Shown here: positions 7,547 to 14,583 of the stretch, in pieces
Layout of the letters: every line of letters begins with the position of its first letter
Position numbering within the stretch: position 1 is the first letter of the stretch
Assembly (NCBI GenBank): GCA_018824765.1
Contig: JAHJFW010000009.1
Location: 1 to 18,331, forward strand
Direction of reading: 5' to 3'
From: Patescibacteria group bacterium
GTDB taxonomy: Bacteria; Patescibacteriota; Patescibacteriia; 2-12-FULL-60-25
DNA: 18,331 nt
Program-made: the position numbers and the translations under genes
The notes under the pieces: model-generated
Told to the model about the DNA's origin: nothing
Databases searched by the model: none
The model's input: only the letters and a program-made list of their open reading frames with translations

Positions 7547-8692
7547 TTAGGCTTCCACCTTTTCCTTTGGTTCTTCGATTTTTTCAACCTCCTCATCTTT
7601 CGGCTTCTTTAAGGATAGGCCGAGCCTGTGGTTTTCCGGATCAAGCGAGACAATGTAAAAGTCGAATTCGTCACCGATGCGCGCAATTTCATTCACGTCT
7701 TTAACGGGCTTTGCGGCCAGTTCGCTGATGTGCGCCAATCCGTGGATTTCCGGATCAAGCTCGACGAATAATCCGAACGGATTTATTTTTAGTACGCGGC
7801 CCTTGACCTGTTGTCCGATCTTGTACTTTTCAGTCACGTTTTTCCAAGGGTCAGGCACCAGTTTTTTCATGGACAGGAAAATCTTCGAGCCTTCGATGTT
7901 GATGATTTCCGCCCGCACACGGTCGCCGATTTTCAGGACGTCGCGCGGATGGTCAATGCGCTGCCAGGCGATTTCCGAAATGTGCACCAGCCCCTCAAGA
8001 TTGTTATCGAAGCGCACGAACGCGCCAAAATCGGTAACAGCCGTAACTTCGCCCTCAACCGTGTCGCCAACTTTGTATTTTGCTATGACGCCTTCCTGCC
8101 TTGTTTCCCACACAGCTTTTTCAGACACAATCAGCTTTTCTTCTTCCTCGTTGACATCCATAACTTTGACATCAACCGTTGTTCCAACGAGGTCGCGGAG
8201 TTTTTCGAGAATTTTTAATTTTTCTCCGCCAACAACGCGCGGATAATTTTCCGGCGAGAGTTGGGAGACCGGCAAAAAGCCCACCACACCCTCCAAGCGG
8301 ATGATTAATCCGCCCTTGTTGGCATCCAGAATTTTAACTTGGATGACATTGCCGCTGGCAAAAAGCTCCTTAAGTTTGCTCCAGGCTTTTTTGCGCCCGG
8401 CGCCTTTAAGCGAGAGTTCAAGTTCGCCGAATTCATTTTCCAGATCAATAACCGTAGCCTCGACTTCATCACCCACGGTCAGGTGGGCGTTGGGGTCAAG
8501 TTCAGGTCCGCGTACCATGCCGATTGCAACGCCACCGATGTCGATACGAGCCTCGTTGCGTCCTACAGAGATCACAGTGCCAAGCACCACGTCGCCTTTG
8601 CTTGGAAAATTAGTGTATTGGTTGGTAGCGAGTAAAGTCGCTATGTTTGAAGAGCCTGCAGTTGTTTTATCAGCCGTTTTTACAATTTCCAT
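7547..8692 (-). CDS. rpsA: S1-domain RNA-binding protein, ribosomal protein S1-like
   Basis: The 381-residue form starts at ATG 8692 (MEIVKTADK) and contains four S1 OB-fold domains, about residues 33-97, 114-194, 208-277 and 292-363, then an acidic/basic tail. The third domain has the best-conserved S1 signature (DFGAFVRF...GLVHISE), and the fourth repeats it (PFGLFVEL...GLAHISEL). S1 proteins help load mRNA on the 30S subunit; four domains is the short form compared with six in E. coli. An ATG at 8776 in the same frame would add 28 residues, but those codons coincide with a stable hairpin, so I take this as leader. No Shine-Dalgarno is visible before 8692. Which start is used, and whether the protein is truly ribosomal, remain open. 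Confidence 0.88.
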   Translation of the reverse strand: MEIVKTADKTTAGSSNIATLLATNQYTNFPSKGDVVLGTVISVGRNEARIDIGGVAIGMVRGPELDPNAHLTVGDEVEATVIDLENEFGELELSLKGAGRKKAWSKLKELFASGNVIQVKILDANKGGLIIRLEGVVGFLPVSQLSPENYPRVVGGEKLKILEKLRDLVGTTVDVKVMDVNEEEEKLIVSEKAVWETRQEGVIAKYKVGDTVEGEVTAVTDFGAFVRFDNNLEGLVHISEIAWQRIDHPRDVLKIGDRVRAEIINIEGSKIFLSMKKLVPDPWKNVTEKYKIGQQVKGRVLKINPFGLFVELDPEIHGLAHISELAAKPVKDVNEIARIGDEFDFYIVSLDPENHRLGLSLKKPKDEEVEKIEEPKEKVEA

Positions 8693-8706
8693 ATATTTTA
8701 CAGGAG

Positions 8707-8728
8707 AAGCGCCTACTGACAGGCGCTT
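8707..8728. promoter_or_regulatory. Hairpin just upstream of the S1-like start codon
   Basis: Perfect 8-bp stem AAGCGCCT / AGGCGCTT (8707-8714, 8721-8728) with a 6-nt loop, ending 14 nt before the ATG at 8692. On the plus strand it is followed by TTCTTTT, so it could stop antisense transcription. On the minus strand it sits in the S1 leader, where E. coli rpsA also has hairpins used for autoregulation; that parallel is inference. Confidence 0.5.
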
Positions 8729-8831
8729 TTCTTTTAACCGGTATTCCGCCGAAATAGCTCGGTGATTTTCCGGCATCCGTCCGCATAAGTTAGTAATAAG
8801 CGGTACGGAATTGATTTATTAAGGTTGCTAG

Positions 8832-8860
8832 ACAATACACGAGGACGGGATATCTGGCAA
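8832..8860 (-). promoter_or_regulatory. Candidate promoter of the S1-like gene
   Basis: Minus strand -35 TTGCCA (8855-8860), exact 17-bp spacer, -10 TATTGT (8832-8837). It would start an mRNA near 8825 with a leader of about 130 nt that includes the hairpin at 8707-8728. Confidence 0.5.
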
Positions 8861-8897
8861 GGGTCAAAACAGATGGCGAAACGACCTTGGATGTAAT

Positions 8898-8936
8898 AAA
8901 AAAGAGCTCCGGTCAAAGGAGGAAAAACCGGAGCTC
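8898..8936 (-). terminator. Strong intrinsic terminator of the minus-strand RNA
   Basis: Perfect 10-bp GC-rich stem GAGCTCCGGT / ACCGGAGCTC (8927-8936 and 8904-8913 on the plus strand), 13-nt loop, followed on the minus strand by TTTTTTATT. The loop contains CCTCCTTT, identical to the anti-Shine-Dalgarno end of 16S rRNA. Confidence 0.85.
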
Positions 8937-9338
8937 GGAGTGACCCTTAGGAGGTCGAGTTTTTAAAAGAAGGGGAGAGTCCGACCGTGATTTTTCATTG
9001 CCGATGGTTCGGTTTTTGAAATGCTCACGGCCGGTGGCGATGCCTGTTTCTCGCCAACGTGCGGCTTGAGGGCTGCACGCTCTCCTCTCCCGAAACAATC
9101 TTACGACTCGGGGCACGGGGCCTTGCTTGCCCGTAGCAGGAACTGTTCTACGATTTCAGGGCTTACTCCCCACAATCGCCCTTGGAAGAACGGTCTTGCA
9201 CGGCTCCCTGGTCTGTCTTGGAGGGACGGTTACAAAGAGGGGACGCGCCAGCGCTTCATGGTCAACCGCTTATAAGCGATCGGCAGAGACATGCTGGGGC
9301 GGTATTCCGCAAGTGTCAAAAGATCGTTCACAGGCTGT
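8904..9338 (-). ncRNA. Candidate structured RNA of about 430 nt, family not recognised
   Basis: This interval has no credible protein gene but has its own minus-strand promoter (9346-9374) and a strong intrinsic terminator (8898-8936). The 3' half folds into a compact four-way junction: closing helix 8973-8979/9085-9091 (7 bp), a 10-bp arm 8981-8990/9025-9034 with one G-U pair, a 5-bp arm 9036-9040/9051-9055 and a 5-bp arm 9058-9062/9075-9079, with only 0-5 unpaired bases between helices. The 5' half has small hairpins (GCGG-AATA-CCGC, CGCT-TATA-AGCG), a bulged ACGGGC/GCCCCGT arm and a possible H-type pseudoknot around 9152-9181. tmRNA, SRP RNA, 6S RNA and RNase P hallmarks were looked for and not found. 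It runs divergently from the gene at 9426. Ends are estimates from promoter and terminator. Confidence 0.6.
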
Positions 9339-9345
9339 GTATTCT

Positions 9346-9374
9346 AGGCTAAGGTTTTTTGCCATAGCTGTCAA
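9346..9374 (-). promoter_or_regulatory. Promoter of the minus-strand structured RNA
   Basis: Perfect -35 TTGACA (9369-9374 on the minus strand). At 17-bp spacing lies TAGCCT (9346-9351); an overlapping better hexamer TAGAAT (9341-9346) has a 22-bp spacer. The start would be near 9334-9338. Confidence 0.55.
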
Positions 9375-9390
9375 GGCCGGCTTACGGCAT

Positions 9391-9418
9391 TTGTTTTTGC
9401 CGATCCCTGATGTATAAT
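9391..9418 (+). promoter_or_regulatory. Promoter with consensus -10, leaderless start
   Basis: TTGTTT (9391-9396), 16-bp spacer, perfect TATAAT (9413-9418), then 7 nt to the ATG at 9426. Transcription would start on or within a base or two of the ATG. It is back to back with the promoter of the minus-strand RNA. Confidence 0.65.
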
Positions 9419-9425
9419 TCACTTT

Positions 9426-10112
9426 ATGTTGGAACCGTTTTTGAATTTAAAAGATGCGTCTAGAACGATTGATTTTTTGGCGGAGTTTTCTACGTATGCC
9501 GATTTGAAAACAAGGCAAAGGTCGGAAAAGATCGTGAAAGAATATGAGGAGGGCAAGGTGATGTTGCCTGAGAAATTGGCGGAAGAAGCGCATAATTTGG
9601 CTTTGGCAGTGTGGCCAGCGCGGACAGCGATTGAACACTTTTTTACGCATGAAGGATCGGAAGAGGAGTGGAATCTTATACTGGCGGCTTCGCGCCCATC
9701 CACTGCACATCTGTTAAAATGTTTCAGGCGCGGGATTAATGCCAAGTCTTTGGATGAAGTTTTGGGCCATGTTGAATCAGGCTTGGCTTTGCGCGAAGAG
9801 GAAAGGCTGGAAATTGAAGAAGTGCGTAAACAGGTGCGGCATGATTTTTGGCAAAAGAAAAAAGACACTTTGAAAATTCTGTATGATGATTACCAGCGTG
9901 AGCTGGAAGGTTATGTGAAGCGCTTAAAAACTTTGCGCGAACTCGCTTTGGCTTTAGCCCCGACTTTGCAGGACGAGCTTTTTTCCAAGCTCGAACATTT
10001 AGAAGACCGTATTTTGTATGAGGGCGAAATCGTGCCTTTGGAAATTTTGGATGAGGAAATCGCGTATTATACCGAGCAAAAAGAAATCAGCCCATTTGAT
10101 ACAGGACGTTAA
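9426..10112 (+). CDS. Charged helical protein, unknown function
   Basis: The 228-residue soluble protein is rich in Glu, Lys, Leu and Arg, with no signal peptide, membrane span or recognisable catalytic motif. Residues about 120-220 look almost entirely alpha-helical with heptad-like leucine spacing, suggesting a coiled coil or helical bundle; residues 40-80 form another charged helix. I recognise no family. It has a consensus leaderless-type promoter and its own terminator, so it is a single-gene unit. Codon use looks like that of its neighbours, and the divergent RNA at 8904-9338 shares its upstream region, which could allow joint control. Confidence 0.85.
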   Translation: MLEPFLNLKDASRTIDFLAEFSTYADLKTRQRSEKIVKEYEEGKVMLPEKLAEEAHNLALAVWPARTAIEHFFTHEGSEEEWNLILAASRPSTAHLLKCFRRGINAKSLDEVLGHVESGLALREEERLEIEEVRKQVRHDFWQKKKDTLKILYDDYQRELEGYVKRLKTLRELALALAPTLQDELFSKLEHLEDRILYEGEIVPLEILDEEIAYYTEQKEISPFDTGR

Positions 10113-10113
10113 A

Positions 10114-10141
10114 AAAACACGCCCGTTAGTGGCGTGTTTTT
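10114..10141. terminator. Bidirectional intrinsic terminator
   Basis: 10-bp stem AAAACACGCC / GGCGTGTTTT (10114-10123, 10131-10140), loop CGTTAGT, with A and T tracts on both sides. It directly follows the stop codon of the gene at 9426-10112 and faces the convergent gene ending at 10164. Confidence 0.88.
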
Positions 10142-10163
10142 ATTTTTGGCGGTGCAGGCGGAT

Positions 10164-12338
10164 TCAGAATCGTTGAAGTGACTTGTAGCCTGACCAGACT
10201 CTGTTTCCCAACTTGTCGAACATATAAGCGCCGTAGCTAAAATAACTTTGGTTGCTGTAAGCGTTCGTTGTCCACGAACAGCTTGTGCTGTTGAAACAGG
10301 AATAAGCATAGGCGCCGTTTATGTAGAATTCGATGCGCGCGACGCCATTACTATCTTCGGCCGCAGCTGAAAAAGTAATATATTGATTATTGACATAACC
10401 CGCGGTATTCGCCTGCACTGAAACAGTGCCGGCGTAGTCAAAGGTTGTTGATTGCACGGACTCTGCCGGATATGGCGGTGTTGCGAGTCCGTTTTTTTGC
10501 ACTTGCCAACGCATGCCTTCAGCCCATGAAACATTGTTCGCGGCGTCAACGACTTTGGCGTTCGTATAGACTTCGGAGCCGTATGCATAATCGCCGGCAT
10601 TCAGGTTCAGAGTGCATTCGACATTGTATTTATAGCTGGCGAAATTACAGATTTTGGCCACCCTGCCGTTCACCCATATTTCAACATAAGCAATGCCGTT
10701 ATCGCCATCCCATGCGCCGACGTTATAAGTCGCAGTTTGGGTGACGGCTGATTGATGCCCCGGAGTCCTCCAAGCCCATGTTTTGGGCGCGCTGTTTAGG
10801 TAGCTGGCAGTTACACTGTCGGTCACTTGCAGAAAACGAAGCGGCGTCCAGACTTGCTGATACTCTCCAACGCTTCCGACAACGCGGGCATTCACGGCAA
10901 CTTGCGATTCCAGCGGATAGCCCGCGCCTTCGATGATGTACGCGCAGGATTCAGTATCGGAAACGGCTTGGGGCAGACACATTTTAACCAACCTGCCGTT
11001 GACGTAAATCTCTATTTTTGAGAAACCGGTTCGATCTTGCGCGCCGGTTGGACGATTGTATTGGCCCGTAACTCGGTAAACCACGGATGAACGGCTTGGC
11101 AAAGTTGATTGTTCGGGTTCGAAGTTTTGCCAGACGCTGAAGTTGAAGGCTGTGGTTGCGTTACTCGAAACCGTATTTGTAGTCCATGCTGTCTCTGATG
11201 CTAACGCGAGTTTGGCAGTAAGCGGCAAAGAAGGTTCGGACAATGCAATGTCAGAAACAGCGCCGCCGAAGAAAATTTGGCCGTTGTTATTTGATGCCAT
11301 TGTTACGAAGTAATCGCGCGTTTTGCCAAGGTCTTCGACAGCACCTTCAAGCACACGAGTCAGACGTTTTTCAGCCACGTTTAAAAACATCCAGCTCCTT
11401 CCGGTCCAGATCGCCTGCCCTTTAAGTTCAATCGGCGAAACATGTTTTGTCAGTCCATAGCCTGTTACCTCAATGTATTCTTTGCCGTATTGCGATGCTA
11501 AAGATGAATAAGCCGTGCAGGATGAGACCAGAAGCGCGGATGTTCCGTTGGAGGCCACCGCTCTATATGCGACGTCGGATTTGAACTCATAAGTTATGTC
11601 CGAAAAATTGTTTGAGTCCAAGCGATAGATTTTATTTATTGTCGAGTATGGGTTGTAGATTTTGTTGTGGTCGTATGAAAGGACGAACAGCCACTTATTT
11701 CCGGATATAGGTAAAATGCGGAAGACCTCGTTTTTATATGGCAGGTAATAGTTACCGCTGTTTGCGCTGGATTTGAAATTTTGGAAGGTATTGTTCACGT
11801 TGTTAGACAATTCCCACGGCAAAAGCAATCTTGTCGGAGCATTGGATGATCCATCCCACTTTAAGACTTTGCCGAGCGACGTGACGATAAACCATTCGCC
11901 GCTGCGTCCGGAAATGTTGCCGATGCCTTCATTGGATTCGAATGATGAACGCCAAGCCGAAGTTACGTTTGTATAGATGCCGCTTCGATATTTTAGGACT
12001 TCGAACTGGTTATTGCGAAGATCCGGATTTTTTAAAAACAGCACCGATTGCCCGTCAGTTACGATATCATCCACGCGTGACAAGCCGGCTGATCGGACTT
12101 CGGACGTGATGTTAACCACCCCGTGTTGTTCTTTGCGATAAACCTGCCCGCCGTTCCACAGGTCGAGGCCGTCCGTATAATATAAATTGTTGTTGTAGGC
12201 CATGGCCCAAACAGTGCGATTTGACCGAACGGCGAGTTTGTCTGATAGGTCAGTCCAAGAGAGTGGATTGGCGGCGACTGCTGGTAATGCAAGCATGACA
12301 CCGAAAAAGGCGAAGAAGATGGGATATAGGCGTTTCAT
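10164..12338 (-). CDS. Large secreted surface protein with three Ig-like repeats
   Basis: The 724-residue protein begins with a clear signal peptide (MKRLYPIFFAFFGVMLALPAVAA, cleavage near residue 23). Residues 24-390 are rich in Asn, Ser, Tyr and Trp with recurring short strands such as GKVLKWDGS, suggesting a beta-propeller-like domain. The C-terminal part has three related beta-sandwich units marked by G-x-x-x-[IV]-E-[IF]-[YW]-[VI]-N-G at residues 438, 548 and 665, each followed by a Cys pair (454/465, 564/575, 681/687), as expected for disulfides outside the cytoplasm. It ends shortly after the third unit, and no sortase or other anchor motif is seen. The gene is last in the polysaccharide cluster, 34 bp after the glycosyltransferase gene. 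A role as adhesin or surface-layer component is inference. Confidence 0.85.
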   Translation of the reverse strand: MKRLYPIFFAFFGVMLALPAVAANPLSWTDLSDKLAVRSNRTVWAMAYNNNLYYTDGLDLWNGGQVYRKEQHGVVNITSEVRSAGLSRVDDIVTDGQSVLFLKNPDLRNNQFEVLKYRSGIYTNVTSAWRSSFESNEGIGNISGRSGEWFIVTSLGKVLKWDGSSNAPTRLLLPWELSNNVNNTFQNFKSSANSGNYYLPYKNEVFRILPISGNKWLFVLSYDHNKIYNPYSTINKIYRLDSNNFSDITYEFKSDVAYRAVASNGTSALLVSSCTAYSSLASQYGKEYIEVTGYGLTKHVSPIELKGQAIWTGRSWMFLNVAEKRLTRVLEGAVEDLGKTRDYFVTMASNNNGQIFFGGAVSDIALSEPSLPLTAKLALASETAWTTNTVSSNATTAFNFSVWQNFEPEQSTLPSRSSVVYRVTGQYNRPTGAQDRTGFSKIEIYVNGRLVKMCLPQAVSDTESCAYIIEGAGYPLESQVAVNARVVGSVGEYQQVWTPLRFLQVTDSVTASYLNSAPKTWAWRTPGHQSAVTQTATYNVGAWDGDNGIAYVEIWVNGRVAKICNFASYKYNVECTLNLNAGDYAYGSEVYTNAKVVDAANNVSWAEGMRWQVQKNGLATPPYPAESVQSTTFDYAGTVSVQANTAGYVNNQYITFSAAAEDSNGVARIEFYINGAYAYSCFNSTSCSWTTNAYSNQSYFSYGAYMFDKLGNRVWSGYKSLQRF

Positions 12339-12372
12339 ATGATTGGGGTTAATTGTTGATTTCGTAATACCG

Positions 12373-13416
12373 TTATTTTACGATGCAGTCAAGTTTGTCG
12401 CGGAGGATTTCAGCGGCTTTTTGCCATGCTTGCGGGTCGAGTTGCGGCGGATTCGGACGAGGAGATGAAAGAACGATTCGCAGCGCTTCAACCCAGTGGT
12501 GCGGCTTGGCAGGATCCGCAAAGATTGTTCCGGCTGGCGCGGTTTCCGGCAAAGCGCCGGCGGTTGATGCGATGCATGGCGTGCCGAATTGAGCAGCTTC
12601 ATGTAAGGGTAACCCGTAACCCTCATACCACGAAGGGTAGAGAAAGGCTGCGGCGTTTCGGTAAAGTGATGCGAGCTCGTTGTCGCTCGGCCGGATGATG
12701 TCTCGACCTATAATGATGAGGTGGATATCCGCGAAAACCGGAGCGCGATTCAGCTCCTCAACCGCCGCAATAGCGGTCCGGATATTTTTGCGTGGGTCGT
12801 TGCCTCCCATGGCAAGGATATATTTTGAAGAATGTGGAAGGTGGAAGCTGGAAGGTGGGATATCCGAAAAATTGAGCGTTTGGCCGATGGGGATTACTGT
12901 GATTCGTTCTGCCGGAATGTTTAGGAGGCGGATTGCATCCCGTTTGGTTTTTTCGGAAACCGCGAGCAGATGCGCAGCTCGCCTTATAAGTCGTTTGGCA
13001 TTTACGGCTTTGTGCCACAGCCGCGTTTTAAGCGAGAACCAGCGCGGTTCGATCAGGAATGACAAATCGTGTAGCAGTAAAACATAGGGGCGAGATTGAC
13101 GTGCGCCGACAAAGCCCAGATTCGGTAGAAATGCAGCATCGATTTTTCCGATGCGGCGTTCGGCTTCGCGGTCAAGCGCAATTATTCCAGCAATTGCGCC
13201 GATGCTCCACAATTTGTTCGGGACATGGAAATGGAAATGCCGGCAGGCCGCATCATGGGGAAGGTTGAGACAGGGTTTTTTTGCGCCGGTCGTAGCAAGA
13301 GCGATTTCGTCTTTTTTTTCGAGACTGATAAATGCTTCAAGCAGTCCGCGTGTAACGCGGCTGACTCCGCCTTGGGCCGGATCGGCAAGAGGCCGTGCAT
13401 CAATTAGCCAGCGCAT
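12373..13416 (-). CDS. Glycosyltransferase family 4 (GT-B fold)
   Basis: Starting at ATG 13416 the protein is 347 residues: MRWLIDARPL then the GGVSR glycine loop (16-20) of the N-terminal Rossmann domain, a linker, and the C-terminal domain with AMGGNDPRKN (202-211) and the sugar-nucleotide motif SWYEGYGLPLHEA (262-274) with the E-x7-E glutamates. It would transfer a sugar from an activated donor to a growing lipid-linked glycan at the cytoplasmic face of the membrane. The frame stays open to 13581, but that part overlaps the upstream glycosyltransferase and lacks family similarity. With ATG 13416 the two genes overlap by 17 bp, suggesting translational coupling. Residues about 185-195 (PPSSFHLPHSS) are encoded by a heptad repeat and look like an inserted loop between the two domains. 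Confidence 0.9.
   Translation of the reverse strand: MRWLIDARPLADPAQGGVSRVTRGLLEAFISLEKKDEIALATTGAKKPCLNLPHDAACRHFHFHVPNKLWSIGAIAGIIALDREAERRIGKIDAAFLPNLGFVGARQSRPYVLLLHDLSFLIEPRWFSLKTRLWHKAVNAKRLIRRAAHLLAVSEKTKRDAIRLLNIPAERITVIPIGQTLNFSDIPPSSFHLPHSSKYILAMGGNDPRKNIRTAIAAVEELNRAPVFADIHLIIIGRDIIRPSDNELASLYRNAAAFLYPSWYEGYGLPLHEAAQFGTPCIASTAGALPETAPAGTIFADPAKPHHWVEALRIVLSSPRPNPPQLDPQAWQKAAEILRDKLDCIVK
12834..12861. repeat. Heptanucleotide repeat inside a glycosyltransferase gene
   Basis: Units GTGGAAG, GTGGAAG, CTGGAAG, GTGGGAT (plus strand), preceded by the related GAAGAAT. The repeat is translated in frame on the minus strand as a Pro/Ser/His-rich interdomain loop. Confidence 0.75.
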
Positions 13417-14548
13417 GTTCGATAAAGGATGTAAGTTTTTCCTTGAAGCGTTCGGTTGAAAATTTTTCTGCTTGCGCGCGGATGGTCTGCGGATCAAAGC
13501 GTGAGGCGTCGAAGCGTATAACCGCGTCGCCGATATCTTCCCAAGACTGTGTTTCCAGATGAATGCCGGTAACGCCGTCAATCACGGTTTCTGTCGCACC
13601 GCCTTTACCGTAAGTTATGACAGGCCGTCCTGCGGCCATAGCTTCCACGATTGTAATGCCGAAATCCTCGATTTGGGGACTTAAAAATCCAATCGCATAT
13701 TTATACAGCGCGGCTTTGTGCTCATCGCTGACCTGATGCAGGAATTCAATCTTTGGTCCGGCAAGGCGTTTCAGTTTTTTCAGTTCCGGTCCGATGCCGA
13801 AAATTTTTAAAGGAAGGTTCAGCTTGGTGAAGGCTTTGACCACCAGATCGAATTTTTTATAGCCTACAAGACGGCCGCCAGTCAACCAGAACTTGCCCGC
13901 ACATCGGCCCTGTTCGATTTTGGACACTTCCACCGGCGGATAAATAACGCGCGCATCGCGGGCATAATAACGTTTGATTCGTTCGCGGCTGATATGGGAA
14001 TTTGTCAGCATTATGTCAGGACGTTCGGCGGCCAGACGATCCCACTGGCGGAGTTTGTGCAGGAGGGGAGGAAGTAGCGCGCGCATGATGGCTGGCTGCG
14101 GCAAATCATTTAAATAGCCGAGCCGTTCCTGCCATAGAAAACGGGTTGGCGTGTGGCAATAGCAAATGTGCTTGCTTTCCGGCGCGGCAATCACACCTTT
14201 GGCAAATGAACTTGAGGAGGAGATGACAAGGTCAAAACCGTTTAAATCCAAATGTTCAACCGCCAATGGCATAAATGGCAGGTACCACTGGTAGGCGCGG
14301 CGCGCCAGCGGCCATTTGTCTAAAAAAGAAGTGCGCACTGAACGAGGGCGAAAGCGTTCATGGCAGCGCAGCGGGTCGTAAATAAGAGTAAATATCGGCG
14401 CTTCCGGAAACATTTCTTGCAATACGCTCAAAACCCTTTCCGCGCCGCCGTCTTGAACAAGATAGTCGTGAACAAGGGCTACTTTTAGCTTTTTTTCGCG
14501 GACCGGCTTGGGCAGAGTTGGCAGGCGCGCCTGAACGGATGGCTGCAT
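13400..14548 (-). CDS. Glycosyltransferase family 4, WbaZ-like
   Basis: The 382-residue protein has a GT-B fold: KVALVHDYLVQDGGAERV (22-39) in the N-terminal domain, CYCHTPTRFLW (129-139), a segment shared with WbaZ-type mannosyltransferases, then GGRLVGYKKFDL (224-235) and the donor-binding EDFGITIVEA (294-303) in the C-terminal domain. It likely adds mannose or a related sugar in surface-glycan assembly; the sugar is inferred from the family. The first 20 residues are a variable tail. Its own promoter (14555-14583) lies between the start codon and the insertion sequence, so expression probably survives the insertion. It overlaps the next glycosyltransferase gene by 17 bp. Confidence 0.93.
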   Translation of the reverse strand: MQPSVQARLPTLPKPVREKKLKVALVHDYLVQDGGAERVLSVLQEMFPEAPIFTLIYDPLRCHERFRPRSVRTSFLDKWPLARRAYQWYLPFMPLAVEHLDLNGFDLVISSSSSFAKGVIAAPESKHICYCHTPTRFLWQERLGYLNDLPQPAIMRALLPPLLHKLRQWDRLAAERPDIMLTNSHISRERIKRYYARDARVIYPPVEVSKIEQGRCAGKFWLTGGRLVGYKKFDLVVKAFTKLNLPLKIFGIGPELKKLKRLAGPKIEFLHQVSDEHKAALYKYAIGFLSPQIEDFGITIVEAMAAGRPVITYGKGGATETVIDGVTGIHLETQSWEDIGDAVIRFDASRFDPQTIRAQAEKFSTERFKEKLTSFIEHALAN

Positions 14549-14554
14549 GCCCTT

Positions 14555-14583
14555 ATCTTAGGCATGTTGCACGGGAACATCAA
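14555..14583 (-). promoter_or_regulatory. Promoter of the glycosyltransferase pair, leaderless type
   Basis: Minus strand -35 TTGATG (14578-14583), exact 17-bp spacer, -10 TAAGAT (14555-14560), then 6 nt to the ATG at 14548. The -35 box is 5 bp from the end of the insertion sequence and contains the stop codon of the transposase frame. Confidence 0.5.

Noticed and set aside
8904..9338. tmRNA, SRP RNA or 6S RNA as identity of the structured RNA
   Set aside because: No tRNA-like T-arm (TTCGA), no tag frame ending in Ala-Ala-stop, no SRP GGAAG/AGCA tetraloop core, and no single long 6S-type hairpin.
9021..9417. Plus-strand open frames of 84 and 96 residues in the 8916-9425 gap
   Set aside because: No start signals, odd composition, and the bases are better explained by the minus-strand RNA helices.
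13417..13581. Longer start for the glycosyltransferase at 12373-13416
   Set aside because: The extra 55 residues overlap the upstream glycosyltransferase gene and do not resemble a GT4 N-terminus, whereas MRWLIDARPL does.
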